A program made the translations under genes and the position numbers. From the NCBI GenBank assembly GCA_963734015.1, contig CAVTFG010000017.1:62001-126000 (forward strand): 64,000 bases of DNA, in the 5' to 3' direction. Below, piece after piece: positions 1 to 8,495 of this stretch; position 1 is the first letter of the stretch; the number at the start of each line of letters is the position of its first letter. The notes under the pieces were generated by a model. The model was given only the letters and a program-made list of their open reading frames with translations, made no database searches and was not told where the DNA came from. The DNA comes from JALZKA01 sp963734015 (GTDB taxonomy: Bacteria > Actinomycetota > Thermoleophilia > Solirubrobacterales > 70-9).

Positions 1-26
1 ACGATCATCCGTGACTTGGTGATCAA
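1..26 (-). CDS. N-terminus of secreted-protein paralog (cut by window edge)
   Basis: Only the first eight codons lie in the window: a TTG start at 26, reading L/M-I-T-K-S-R-M-I. The neighbouring gene that starts at 935 reads M-I-K-K-S-R-M-I-V. The Shine-Dalgarno (CCAGGAGGGA on the minus strand) and the upstream palindrome also match those of that gene. The two are therefore tandem paralogs with a shared signal-peptide beginning. The rest of the protein is outside the window, so function cannot be judged. Confidence 0.6.
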
Positions 27-48
27 TTTCTCCCTCCTGGAGAAACGC

Positions 49-69
49 GCGCGCGGCCCATCCGCGCGC
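49..69 (-). promoter_or_regulatory. Leader palindrome, copy 1
   Basis: A perfect inverted repeat, GCGCGCGG-CCCAT-CCGCGCGC, lies 22 nt upstream of the TTG start at 26. The same element, with spacer CCAAT, lies at the same distance in front of the paralog starting at 935. It could be an RNA leader hairpin or a protein-binding site; no U-tract follows, so a terminator is unlikely. Confidence 0.45.
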
Positions 70-136
70 TCGGTGAGCGTTTCTATACCCGGGTGCGAGG
101 AATCCCAGACATCCCGGCGCGGCGTCCCGGCAAATG

Positions 137-160
137 AAAAGGGCGGCCCGGAGGCCGCCC
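137..160 (-). terminator. Rho-independent terminator of the secreted-protein gene
   Basis: On the minus strand an 8-bp GC stem (GGGCGGCC / GGCCGCCC, four-base loop) is followed directly by TTTTCATTT. It sits 32 bases after the stop codon of the gene ending at 192 and separates it from the next paralog. Confidence 0.75.
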
Positions 161-191
161 TTGTCGTTACGCGTCTTGTGAGAGAAGCGGC

Positions 192-935
192 TTAGCGCTT
201 CACCTTGCACTTCTGCGACTTGCTGACCGACTCGCGCGAGCCGTCCGTGTAGACCACCGTGCGCTTCCACTTGAACTTCTTCGGCTTGCACTTCGCCGAC
301 GCCACCTTCTTGGACTTGAGGATCTTGGCGTTGAACGAGGTGATCTTGAGAGCACCCGTCACCGGCGCCTCCGGCACGAGCAGCGCCTGGCCGAAGCCCT
401 GCCTCTGCTCCGCCCGGGTCGCCTTGACAACCCTCGCATCGACGATCGGCGACGCGGGGCCCAGGTCCGGGCTGAACGTGTGGAGCCGCAGCTGGCCCGG
501 GCCGGGGCCGTTGAACACCGACACCACGGGGCGTGCGGCCAGAACGGGGCCGGGGGCATGCACTGTGGCGTTACCGCCGCCGAGGTAGGACTTCGGCGGA
601 CACATCGCCTTCGCCTGGGCCGTCGGAGTTCCGTTCGCGATCGGCGCCGTGCAGCGCGGGGCCTTCTTCAGGTCGACCTTGATGTTCTTCGACCAGGCGA
701 TGCGCTCCGACGCCGCGTTGGCGTCCTCGTTGCCGGCCGAGTCCGGGCTGTTGACGACGCCCAGGAGCAGGTTGACCCTGCTGAACTTCTTCTTCGAGAG
801 CTTGCTCGGCGTGACCTTGGCAACGACGTTCGCCTCGTTCAGGTCCGCGCCGGTAGTGCCGGCGACCGCGATGCCGGCGGTGGCGACCACGACCGCCAAC
901 CCGCCCGCCACGATCATTCGTGACTTCTTGATCAA
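192..935 (-). CDS. Secreted hypothetical protein, tandem paralog
   Basis: A 247-aa protein with a clear signal peptide: K/R-rich start, hydrophobic stretch at residues 7-25, then AVAG. The start is TTG at 935, chosen because AGGAGGAG lies just upstream and the paralog at the window edge begins the same way. The mature part is basic, with Lys-rich ends and four cysteines (two near residues 94-112 and two near the C-terminus) that could form disulfides. I recognise no domain. It follows the mce operon on the same strand but has its own leader and terminator. A role in the envelope next to the MCE system is possible but only inferred from position. Confidence 0.75.
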   Translation of the reverse strand: MIKKSRMIVAGGLAVVVATAGIAVAGTTGADLNEANVVAKVTPSKLSKKKFSRVNLLLGVVNSPDSAGNEDANAASERIAWSKNIKVDLKKAPRCTAPIANGTPTAQAKAMCPPKSYLGGGNATVHAPGPVLAARPVVSVFNGPGPGQLRLHTFSPDLGPASPIVDARVVKATRAEQRQGFGQALLVPEAPVTGALKITSFNAKILKSKKVASAKCKPKKFKWKRTVVYTDGSRESVSKSQKCKVKR

Positions 936-956
936 TTTCTCCTCCTAGAGAGAAGA

Positions 957-977
957 GCGCGCGGCCAATCCGCGCGC
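957..977 (-). promoter_or_regulatory. Leader palindrome, copy 2
   Basis: A perfect inverted repeat, GCGCGCGG-CCAAT-CCGCGCGC, lies 21 nt upstream of the start codon at 935. It is nearly identical to the element at 49-69. It sits between the last mce gene and the secreted-protein gene, and would fold as a strong hairpin just 5' of the ribosome binding site. Confidence 0.45.
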
Positions 978-1075
978 CCGTAAGGGTTCTTTGCGAGTGT
1001 GGGGCATCCGGGCCCCAGGTACATCGGTACAAACCCGAATGCTTAGCAAAAGTTTCGCGACCTGTCTGCGGCAAA

Positions 1076-2623
1076 CTACGGATTCGGCAGGTCGCGGACA
1101 TGGAGGTAGTCGCTCATCTCCTGCGGGGTACCGACCGACTGGAGCGCGGCCTGAGCGTTGCATGGGATGGGCGGCGTCATGCCCGCCGTGCCGAGCTGGT
1201 CGTTGAACGCGAACAGGTTGATGCGGTCGAAGAACAGCTGGCCCTCGGCGAGGTCGCCGTCGGTGCGCTCGAGGAACAGCGGGTCGGTTGAGCTGGCCGG
1301 GTTGAGGAAGGCGTCGATGCCGGCCGTGCATTGCCGCGTCTCGAACGAGCCGATGGTGCTGCGCACGCCCAGATACCCGCCCGGCTTGATGTAGGGGTTG
1401 GTGCGGGTGACCTCGAGCCGCTGCGGATAGGCGGCAACCGCCTCCGGCGTGAGCGGCGACATCGTACGCAGGTAGTGCTCGCTGTCCAGGGTCGCGAAGT
1501 CGAAGAAGACGCCCTGGCTCGCAGCCGCCAAGTTCGAGAGCCCGGTCACCTCGCGCCGGTAGCGGCGGACGACCTCGAGGATCGCGTTCACGGGACCGAG
1601 CCAGTCGTCGAGCCCGCCGAGCAGCGGCGGCAGGTTGTTGTCGAGGAGACGCCGCGTGGCGCGCATGCCCGCGGGGGCCGCGTCGATCGTGGCGGGCAGC
1701 GCGAGGAAGAAGGCGCGCAGCTCGGGGGAGAGCTCGTTCAGCTCGCGCGCGGTCGGCGCCAGCTCGCGCGCCGTCGGGCGAAGCGCGGTGACCACCGGAT
1801 TCGTGTCGATCGCGAACTCCTCGAGGCGAGTCAGGGTTTCGCGCGATTCGCGGAGGAACGTCGGGAAGATCGTGAACGCGTCCGCCAGCTCCTCGTTGCG
1901 CCGGGCGGTGGTGCCGAACACGGTGTTCGCGTTCTCGATCAGGCCGCGGAGCTGGCCCCGGCGCTCCGCGAGAGCGCCGAACACCTCGCCGCCATCGCGC
2001 ACGAGCCGGCTGACCGCCAGCTCCTGGGTGTCGAGCAGTCGCAGCGCGCGCTCGGCCTCGTCCGCGAAGGGCTCGAGGCTGGCGATCGCCACCGAGAAGT
2101 CATCGCCGCGCCCGCGAAGGGCGGCCGCCTGGCCCTGCATCCAGCCCTGGAAGGCCGCTCGCGTGCTCGGGTCGAACGTGCGGAACACCTCGTCCAGCTG
2201 GACCGCCTCGGAGACTTGCGCGGCGGGCAGGTGGGCGCCCTCCGGCAGACTTCCCGACTCGGCCGAGCCCGGCGTGAGCTCCACGTAGGTCTCGCCGAGC
2301 AGCGTCTTCTGGCGCAGGATCGCCTGGGTGTCCTCCGGGAGCGGCGCGTAGCGGGCATCGAGCTCGAGCGTCGCCTCGGCCTCGCCCTCGGGCCCGCCCT
2401 CGACCCTCGAGACCCTGCCGACCGACACGCCCGAGATCCGGACGTCGGCCGCCTCGGCGAGCTGCGAAGCCTCGTCGAACGGCACCGTGACCTTGTAGCC
2501 CTCGGCCTTCAGCGGCACGGGCCCCCCGAAGGCGATCCAGAGGAACAGGAACAGCCCGAAACACGACACGGCGAAGCCGATCGCGATCAGGATGCGTCCA
2601 ACTGTTGGCGGTCGAGTCTCCAT
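1076..2623 (-). CDS. MCE/MlaD-family protein (sixth of cluster)
   Basis: A 515-aa MCE protein. An N-terminal membrane anchor (about residues 10-31) is followed by the MlaD/MCE domain (about 38-120, with the motif VRISGVSVGRV) and a long helical region typical of actinobacterial Mce proteins. MCE proteins form envelope-spanning tubes that carry lipids or sterols across the cell wall, powered by a YrbE permease and an ATPase. The start ATG abuts the stop of the upstream gene at 2624, so translation is probably coupled. It is the last gene of the six-gene operon. The substrate is unknown. Confidence 0.9.
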   Translation of the reverse strand: METRPPTVGRILIAIGFAVSCFGLFLFLWIAFGGPVPLKAEGYKVTVPFDEASQLAEAADVRISGVSVGRVSRVEGGPEGEAEATLELDARYAPLPEDTQAILRQKTLLGETYVELTPGSAESGSLPEGAHLPAAQVSEAVQLDEVFRTFDPSTRAAFQGWMQGQAAALRGRGDDFSVAIASLEPFADEAERALRLLDTQELAVSRLVRDGGEVFGALAERRGQLRGLIENANTVFGTTARRNEELADAFTIFPTFLRESRETLTRLEEFAIDTNPVVTALRPTARELAPTARELNELSPELRAFFLALPATIDAAPAGMRATRRLLDNNLPPLLGGLDDWLGPVNAILEVVRRYRREVTGLSNLAAASQGVFFDFATLDSEHYLRTMSPLTPEAVAAYPQRLEVTRTNPYIKPGGYLGVRSTIGSFETRQCTAGIDAFLNPASSTDPLFLERTDGDLAEGQLFFDRINLFAFNDQLGTAGMTPPIPCNAQAALQSVGTPQEMSDYLHVRDLPNP

Positions 2624-3952
2624 CTATCCGGGCGGGGGGGTCAGGGGGCAGATCTCGGCGGCCTCGGGCACGTTGGTGAGCCGCTGCAGGGTCCAGATGG
2701 CCGGTCGGACGGTCGCGAGCTCCTCTGCACGGAGCGCGGTCAGGCACGACTGCAACACCAGCCCGCGGGGCAGCGGGCCGTGCGCGTCCTGCAGGAAGGC
2801 GCTGTTGTTGGCGTTGTGGTTCAGCCACGCGGTCCAGAACAGGTAGCCCTCCTGGGTGCCCGCCGGGTTGAACGCCCAGGCGTTGAAGAGCCGGTTCAGT
2901 TCGCTGAAGGTGCGAGCCGTCTTCTTGACCGTCTTGCCCAGCGGCTTGGCGCCCTGGCTCAGGTGGCGCAACGGCTTGCGGATCTGGCGGGTGAACGGCC
3001 TGATCTGGTCCTCGATCGGGCCCAGGCTCTCCCGAGCCAGGCGCTGCGCGGCGACCTGGCCCGGCGCGAACGCCTGCGCCGCCGGGATCAGCGCCTCGGA
3101 CGCCGGGCCGAGCTCCTCCGCCAGTACCTGGCCGCTCTCGAGCGCCGAGCGGGTCTCGGTCAGCGCGGAGGGCAACTCCTGCAACGTCTCGCGCAGGTTC
3201 GCCTCCTGTGCCGCGAACGCCGCGAACACCTGGTTCTGCGACGAGACGAAGTCCGCCAGGCGGGTATCGCTGCGACCGAGCGCCTCGGACAGGTCGGCGA
3301 AGCTGGAGATCGCGCGGCTGATGTTCGCGCGCCGCTTCGCGAGCCGCGTGTTGATGCGCGCCAGGTCGCGGCCGAGCGGCTCGAAGCGCCGCAGGCCCGC
3401 CGACAGCTCCTCGCCGCGGCCTCCGAGGCCCTTCGCACCGCCCTGGATAAGGAGCGTCAGGTAGTTGCGCGTGTCGCCGTCGAGCGACGCGAGGATCTGG
3501 TCGAAGTTCACGTTCGGCTCGCTCTGCGCGAGCGGGATCGTGTACCCCTCCTCGACGATCTCGCCCGATTCGCCCGGGTCGAGCTCCATGGTCATGTCCT
3601 GCAGTCCCGTGCGCGGGCGCATCAGGACCGTGGCGTCCTCGTGGATCAGCTCCTCGTACGGCCGGTCGACGCCCATGGTCACGATCGCGCGCCCGTTCTC
3701 GAGCTCGACCTCCCGGATGTCGCCGACCTCGACGCCCGCCATGTTCACCGTCTGGCCCTGACCCGGCGTGACGGCCTGCGCGGTCGCGATCTCGACCTTC
3801 AGCTCGAACTGGTCGTCGCCCAGGAACGGGATCCAGGACGGGTACGGCTGGCGCTGCTGCGAGAGGATCACGCCGGTCACGGCCAGGCCGATCACGACCA
3901 GCGCGATGATCGCGATGAAGTCCCGCAGGTGCTCCCTGATCGCGCGCCTCAT
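2624..3952 (-). CDS. MCE/MlaD-family protein (fifth of cluster)
   Basis: A 442-aa protein with an N-terminal transmembrane anchor (about residues 12-30) and an MCE domain (about 45-130, containing GQGQTVNMAGVEVGDI), followed by an extended alpha-helical part with heptad-like spacing. Its start overlaps the stop of the preceding mce gene by four bases (ATGA), which indicates translational coupling. It is the shortest of the six. I see no lipobox, so it does not look like the lipoprotein member (MceE type) of mycobacterial clusters. Confidence 0.9.
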   Translation of the reverse strand: MRRAIREHLRDFIAIIALVVIGLAVTGVILSQQRQPYPSWIPFLGDDQFELKVEIATAQAVTPGQGQTVNMAGVEVGDIREVELENGRAIVTMGVDRPYEELIHEDATVLMRPRTGLQDMTMELDPGESGEIVEEGYTIPLAQSEPNVNFDQILASLDGDTRNYLTLLIQGGAKGLGGRGEELSAGLRRFEPLGRDLARINTRLAKRRANISRAISSFADLSEALGRSDTRLADFVSSQNQVFAAFAAQEANLRETLQELPSALTETRSALESGQVLAEELGPASEALIPAAQAFAPGQVAAQRLARESLGPIEDQIRPFTRQIRKPLRHLSQGAKPLGKTVKKTARTFSELNRLFNAWAFNPAGTQEGYLFWTAWLNHNANNSAFLQDAHGPLPRGLVLQSCLTALRAEELATVRPAIWTLQRLTNVPEAAEICPLTPPPG

Positions 3953-5499
3953 GGAGCCGCCACCAGGTCGGACGGGCCGGCCGCCGCGGCGGGGCCGTTG
4001 ATGTTGGGCGGGTCATTCTGGTGACACGCGACGTCCATGCGGAAGGGAGGCGTCGCCGCGGGCAGGACCGGCTGGATCCCGTCCGGCACCTCCACCCCGG
4101 TCGCGAAGATCGCCGTGTCCTGGATGCCGCCGCCCGGGTTCTGGCCCTCGAGCAGCTGCGGGCCGCCGCCCGGCTGCAGGCGCAGATAGGAGCCGTTGCC
4201 GTCGAACGGCGATCCGGCGCCGGCGAGCTGGACGGCGCCGTAGAGGAGCTCCTGGAAGTTGGGCGCGCCGTTGTTCCAGCCGCCGGCGTCCGATGTGATC
4301 GGCGTGTCGGCCGCGGGGACCAGGTTCTGGGTTGTGCAGCGCGCCGCGAGGCGCATCTGTGGGAACAGCCTCCGCGACGCGGCCGCGGTCGTGGCGAGCC
4401 CCGGTGCCGCTTCCCTGAGGAGCCTGGCAGTGCCGCCCAGCTCCCCCGGCCGGAGCAGGAGGCGGGTCTGCTCGAGCCAGGGCTCGAACGCCGCGATCGT
4501 GTCGGGCAGCTCCTGGATGCCGGGCCGCGACTCGATCGCCAGCGCCCGCAGCGGCGGGAGCGCGTCGCTCAGGGCGCGCAACGAGACCTCGGCCTCCGAC
4601 AGGGTCGGGCCGAGGAGCTCGACCGACCGGGACAGGTTCTCCGACTCGCTCGCGAACGCGCCGGCGGTGATGTTCAGGTTCGTCACCAGATCGGCGAGGT
4701 CGTCCTCGCGGCTCCCCAGCTCCTGGAAGACGACGCCCGCATGGTCGATCATCCGCGCCAGGTCGCGCGGCTCCTCACCGCGCAGGGCGTCGGCGACGAT
4801 CGCCGTGTTCTTCCCGGCCGGGCCGCCGTAGGTGAATGCGTCGTTCAGCGACTCCGCCGCCGTCTCGCCCTGGACGATCACGTCCTGGGTGCGGTCGTCG
4901 GCGGCGGTCGGCTCGTAGGTCAGGCCGGTGCCGAAGCCCTCGAGCAGGCGCTGCAGTCCACGCCGCTGCGGCTGCTGCAGCGCCGTCAGAACCTCGTCGA
5001 GCTGGACGGCGGTGGCGGTCTGGGTCATCGGGATCTCGCCGCCGTCCTCGAGCTCCGGCGCGCTGGGGCTGCCGGGCCGCACGTCGAGGAAGAAGTTGCC
5101 CTCGAGGAAGAGCCGCGGCCGGATCTCGATCTCGGCGTCCGCATGGATCGGCTGGCCCTCCTCGGACACCGTGAACGTGACCTTCGCGGCGTCGCCGGCG
5201 GGCTCCACCGAGGTGACCTCGCCGACGTTCACGCCGGCGATCCGGACCGGCGCGGTCTCGCGCAGCGTCGCGGCGTTCTCGAACGTCGCGCTCACCTCGT
5301 ACCCCGGGCTGCTCCACGGCAGCTCCTTGACGTAGGCGAGGTAGCTGCCGATCGCCAGCAGCACCACGGCCAAGGCGCCCCACCACGCGGGGTGCGGGCC
5401 CCGGTAGCGACGACCCCAGATCCGCGGATCCCCGGTCTCCTCACCCGGGCGGTGAGGCGGAACGCCTCGTGCGCTGCGCCGTGTCCAGGGCAGCCTCAT
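3949..5499 (-). CDS. MCE/MlaD-family protein (fourth of cluster)
   Basis: A 516-aa MCE protein. A basic cytoplasmic N-terminus of about 38 residues precedes a membrane segment (WWGALAVVLLAIGSYLAYV) and an MCE domain with the motif VRIAGVNVGEV, then a long helical tail ending in a Pro/Ala-rich segment. The ATG at 5499 overlaps the stop of the previous gene (5496) by four bases. The same frame continues open far upstream into the frameshifted third mce gene, which gives a spurious 995-codon fusion; the real start is at 5499. Confidence 0.88.
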   Translation of the reverse strand: MRLPWTRRSARGVPPHRPGEETGDPRIWGRRYRGPHPAWWGALAVVLLAIGSYLAYVKELPWSSPGYEVSATFENAATLRETAPVRIAGVNVGEVTSVEPAGDAAKVTFTVSEEGQPIHADAEIEIRPRLFLEGNFFLDVRPGSPSAPELEDGGEIPMTQTATAVQLDEVLTALQQPQRRGLQRLLEGFGTGLTYEPTAADDRTQDVIVQGETAAESLNDAFTYGGPAGKNTAIVADALRGEEPRDLARMIDHAGVVFQELGSREDDLADLVTNLNITAGAFASESENLSRSVELLGPTLSEAEVSLRALSDALPPLRALAIESRPGIQELPDTIAAFEPWLEQTRLLLRPGELGGTARLLREAAPGLATTAAASRRLFPQMRLAARCTTQNLVPAADTPITSDAGGWNNGAPNFQELLYGAVQLAGAGSPFDGNGSYLRLQPGGGPQLLEGQNPGGGIQDTAIFATGVEVPDGIQPVLPAATPPFRMDVACHQNDPPNINGPAAAAGPSDLVAAP

Positions 5500-6936
5500 C
5501 GCTGACCCCGCCTGATCTGGGAGGGGAGCTGGCCCGCCGTGGTGATGCCCTGATTGCCCGGCACGTTCCCGATCACCTGCTGCCCGACCAGGTACGGCTC
5601 GTTCCCCGCCTCGCATTCGGTCGGGCTCTGGCTCGGGGCGGCGGTGTTCGGATACGGGTTGTAGTGGAGGAAGTTCTCGCGGTCGGTGGGACCGTCCGCC
5701 GCCGCGTATGCAAGCGAGCCCTCGTTGTTCAGGCCCGTCGGCGGCTCGAAGACCGTGACCCGCTGGTGGCGGCCGCCGTCGGCGCCGAGGCTGGTGACGC
5801 TCGCGAGGTTGCCGAAGAGGATGCTCCAGTAGTTGCAGACGGTCTGCGACGGCCCGATGAACCGGATCGCCGGGCCGAACACGTCCATCGTCTGCTCGAG
5901 CCGCGAGAGGCCCGAGCGGGCGGTCGCGTTGTCGTTGAAGCGCTGCAGGGCCCGGGCGGTCGGCGCGAGCTGGCGGTTCAGCTTCGGCGATTCCCGCAGC
6001 GCCGGCACGCCTGCCTCCAGGGAGTCCGCGATCCCCGGCGCCGCCGCCGCGAGCTCGCGGATGCCCGGGCGCAGCTCCTGGAACAGGGTCGCGCTGTTCG
6101 CCAGGAACGGGCGGATCACCGGCAGCGTGTCGGTTGCGACGGCGAAGGTCGGGCGGCGTCTCGACGATCGTCTCCTGGATCGACGGCGCGACGCTCGCGA
6201 GGGCGGTGAACGTGGTGTCGAGGTTCACGAACATCTCCGCCTGCTGCTCGGCTACCGGGGCGACCTCGGCGGCGGCGGCGGAGATCGCGACGATGAACCG
6301 CTCGAACCGGGTCTCGGGAGCCGAGAGGTTCGCCATGACGGGCTGGAGCACCTCGAGGGTCCCCGGCAGCTTCCCGAGGGCGGCGTTCAGGTCGGGCCCG
6401 CGGCCGGCCAGGGCGTTTCCGAACTCGAACAGGTTCGCCTGGATCGCCGTCCGCGTCGGCGAATCGAAGGTGTCGAGGAAGTCGTCGAGGTCGACGGGCT
6501 CCGGGCGCGCCGCCGAGAGCGGCACCACAGCGCCGGCGGGGTAGCCCTCGCTCGAGTCGCCCCGCACCAGCTCCAGGTACTTGAGGCCCAGGGCGGACCG
6601 CGCCCGGACGACGATCGTCGAATCGACCGGCAGCTCCTCGACGTCGGGGTCGAGCTTCATATCGAGCCTCGCGTGGGTCTCGCCCGTCTCCGCGTCCTCC
6701 TCCGGCTCGATCGCGGTGATCTGACCGACGCGGACGCCGCCGATGCGAACCTCGTTGCCCGGCACGAGCTTGAACGCGTCCGGAAGCTCGGCCGAGATGT
6801 TGTACGAGGGGACGAACGGCAGGCCCGAGTTCGCGTTGTACGCGAGGAACACCGCGACGATCGTGACCAGCACGGTGACCGCACCCACCATGGTGGGGCT
6901 GGCCGAGAGGACCGTGAAGGCGCGGCGGCGATTCAT
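5496..6936 (-). CDS. MCE/MlaD-family protein (third of cluster), frameshifted
   Basis: From ATG 6936 the frame encodes a membrane anchor, an MCE domain (VRIGGVRVGQI) and part of the helical region. The sense then breaks near 6150, after ...ETIVETPP. The continuation (TFAVATDTLPVIRPFLANS...) is intact in the next frame and ends at the TGA at 5496, overlapping the next gene by four bases. Removing one base in the GC-rich run near 6146-6154 restores a 479-aa protein of normal length. The simplest reading is a one-base sequence error; a true mutation would remove the C-terminal half of one of six subunits. Confidence 0.8.
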
Positions 6937-8495
6937 CGCGCACCCCGCTGCTCAGGGCCCATGAAGAAGTCGAGCAGGTCGCGCATCGAACGCGTGCGTG
7001 CATCCGGGGCGAGGCTCGCTGCGTCCGGATCGGTCTCGGGAGCTTCCTCACCCGCGGGCGGCGCGGGCTCCTCGGGCGCCGGCTCGTCGCCGGAATCCGC
7101 CCCGGATGCGTCTCCTTGCCCCCTCGCGTCGAAGCGGGCGCCGGCGCCGCGCTTCGGGCCGTCGCGCCCGGTGTCGACCGGCTCGCGCAACATCAGGGCG
7201 AGCTCGCGCATTGCCGATGCGGTGGCGGTCGTGTCGAAGCGCGAGCTGCAGCCCGACTGCGGCCGGGATGTGTAGTCGAAGCACACGTTGGTGGGAATCA
7301 CCGCCCGCGTGAAGTGCCCGAACTGATCGAACGCGTTGAGCGTGCCCCCGAGCCCGAAGATCGTCTCCATCAGGCCCTGGAACCCGCCGGTCTTGCGCAT
7401 CGTCGAGAGGAAGGTGGCGAGCTCGCGCGTCGCGGGAGCGGCGTCCTGCGCCAGGTTCCGGGTCTGCCGGATCACCGGATCGGATGCCCGGAGCGGCGGT
7501 CCCGCCCCCTCCGCCGCATCGCCCAGCGAAGTGAAGGCGCGAACGCCCGCATTCGAGAACGGCACGAGCGCCTCGCTCGCCCGCGTGAGCGACGGCGCCG
7601 CCTCGCGCAGGTCGCCGAACACCGGCGTCGCCTGGTCGCTGAACGCGCGCAGCTCGACCATCGTCGAGCGCAGCTCGCGCAGGAAGCCGGGGAAGCGGGC
7701 GAACGACTCCTCGAGCTCGGCGCGCCGCGCGGCGGTGGCCTCGCCGACGGTCGTCGCCTCGTTGATGAACGACGCGACGCGCTCGCGCTCCCGCGCCAGC
7801 GCGCCCAGGATCGCGTCGGAGTCCGTGGCGAGGGTCTCGAGCGAGCGGTTCTGCCGGGCCAGGGTGGCGAGCACCTCGTTCGTCTCGCGCAGCGCCGGGT
7901 TCGAGCGCTCGACGATCTCCGCGAGCTCGTCCCCCCTGGCGGCCAGCCCGGCGCCGAGGTCGTTCAGGATCAGGCGGAACCGGTCGGGGTAGGGCTCGCG
8001 CATGATGTTGTTGACCAGGTCGAGGTCGACCGACTTGCCGTTCTGCTCGAGCGGCAGCAGGTGCTGGCCCTCGCCGGCCTCCCCCTCGGGAATCACCTCG
8101 AGCTCCGGCGGCGGCTCCGTGCCCGGGGCCCGGGGCTGCGTGGGCTCGCACTCCACGAACTTCTCGCCGAGGAGCGATTGCGGGTGGATCCTGCAGGAGG
8201 CGTCCTCCCGGAAGTTCTTGAAGGCGGGATCGTCGATCCGCAGGACGGCGACCGCCTTTCCGGCCTCGGGGCTGCCGTCCGCGTGCGCCGCGTCGTCCGG
8301 GAACGTGACCTCGAGCTCGGCGACGGACCCCACGTTGGCGCCCGCGATCCGGACGTCCTCGTCGAGCGCCAGGAAGGCGGCGTTGTCGAAGATCGCACGG
8401 ACCTCGTAGGGGTCGTCGTCCCCGGCGCCGGACGCGATGACCAGGAACGTCACCGCCGCGCCGATCGTTACGAGAATCAGGGCGATCCGTCTCAT
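6933..8495 (-). CDS. MCE/MlaD-family protein (second of cluster)
   Basis: A 520-aa MCE protein starting at ATG 8495, which overlaps the preceding stop by four bases. A transmembrane anchor (residues 3-20) is followed by the MCE domain (about 28-140, VRIAGANVGSV) with an insertion rich in Pro/Glu around residues 100-115, then the helical region. The C-terminal 75 residues are low-complexity (Pro, Glu, Ala, Asp), an acidic tail that may lie in the cell wall. Four-base overlaps at both ends show it is mid-operon. Confidence 0.9.
   Translation of the reverse strand: MRRIALILVTIGAAVTFLVIASGAGDDDPYEVRAIFDNAAFLALDEDVRIAGANVGSVAELEVTFPDDAAHADGSPEAGKAVAVLRIDDPAFKNFREDASCRIHPQSLLGEKFVECEPTQPRAPGTEPPPELEVIPEGEAGEGQHLLPLEQNGKSVDLDLVNNIMREPYPDRFRLILNDLGAGLAARGDELAEIVERSNPALRETNEVLATLARQNRSLETLATDSDAILGALARERERVASFINEATTVGEATAARRAELEESFARFPGFLRELRSTMVELRAFSDQATPVFGDLREAAPSLTRASEALVPFSNAGVRAFTSLGDAAEGAGPPLRASDPVIRQTRNLAQDAAPATRELATFLSTMRKTGGFQGLMETIFGLGGTLNAFDQFGHFTRAVIPTNVCFDYTSRPQSGCSSRFDTTATASAMRELALMLREPVDTGRDGPKRGAGARFDARGQGDASGADSGDEPAPEEPAPPAGEEAPETDPDAASLAPDARTRSMRDLLDFFMGPEQRGAR

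Noticed and set aside
1331..4024. A plus-strand open frame of almost 900 codons antisense to two mce genes
   Set aside because: Composition is Arg/Glu/Leu/Gly repeats typical of the shadow of GC-rich codons; the minus strand encodes clear MCE proteins over the whole span.
3949..6936. An apparent 995-residue double-MCE fusion protein
   Set aside because: The middle 170 residues are out-of-frame nonsense; the adjacent frame carries the proper mce continuation and stop. It is an artefact of a one-base shift.
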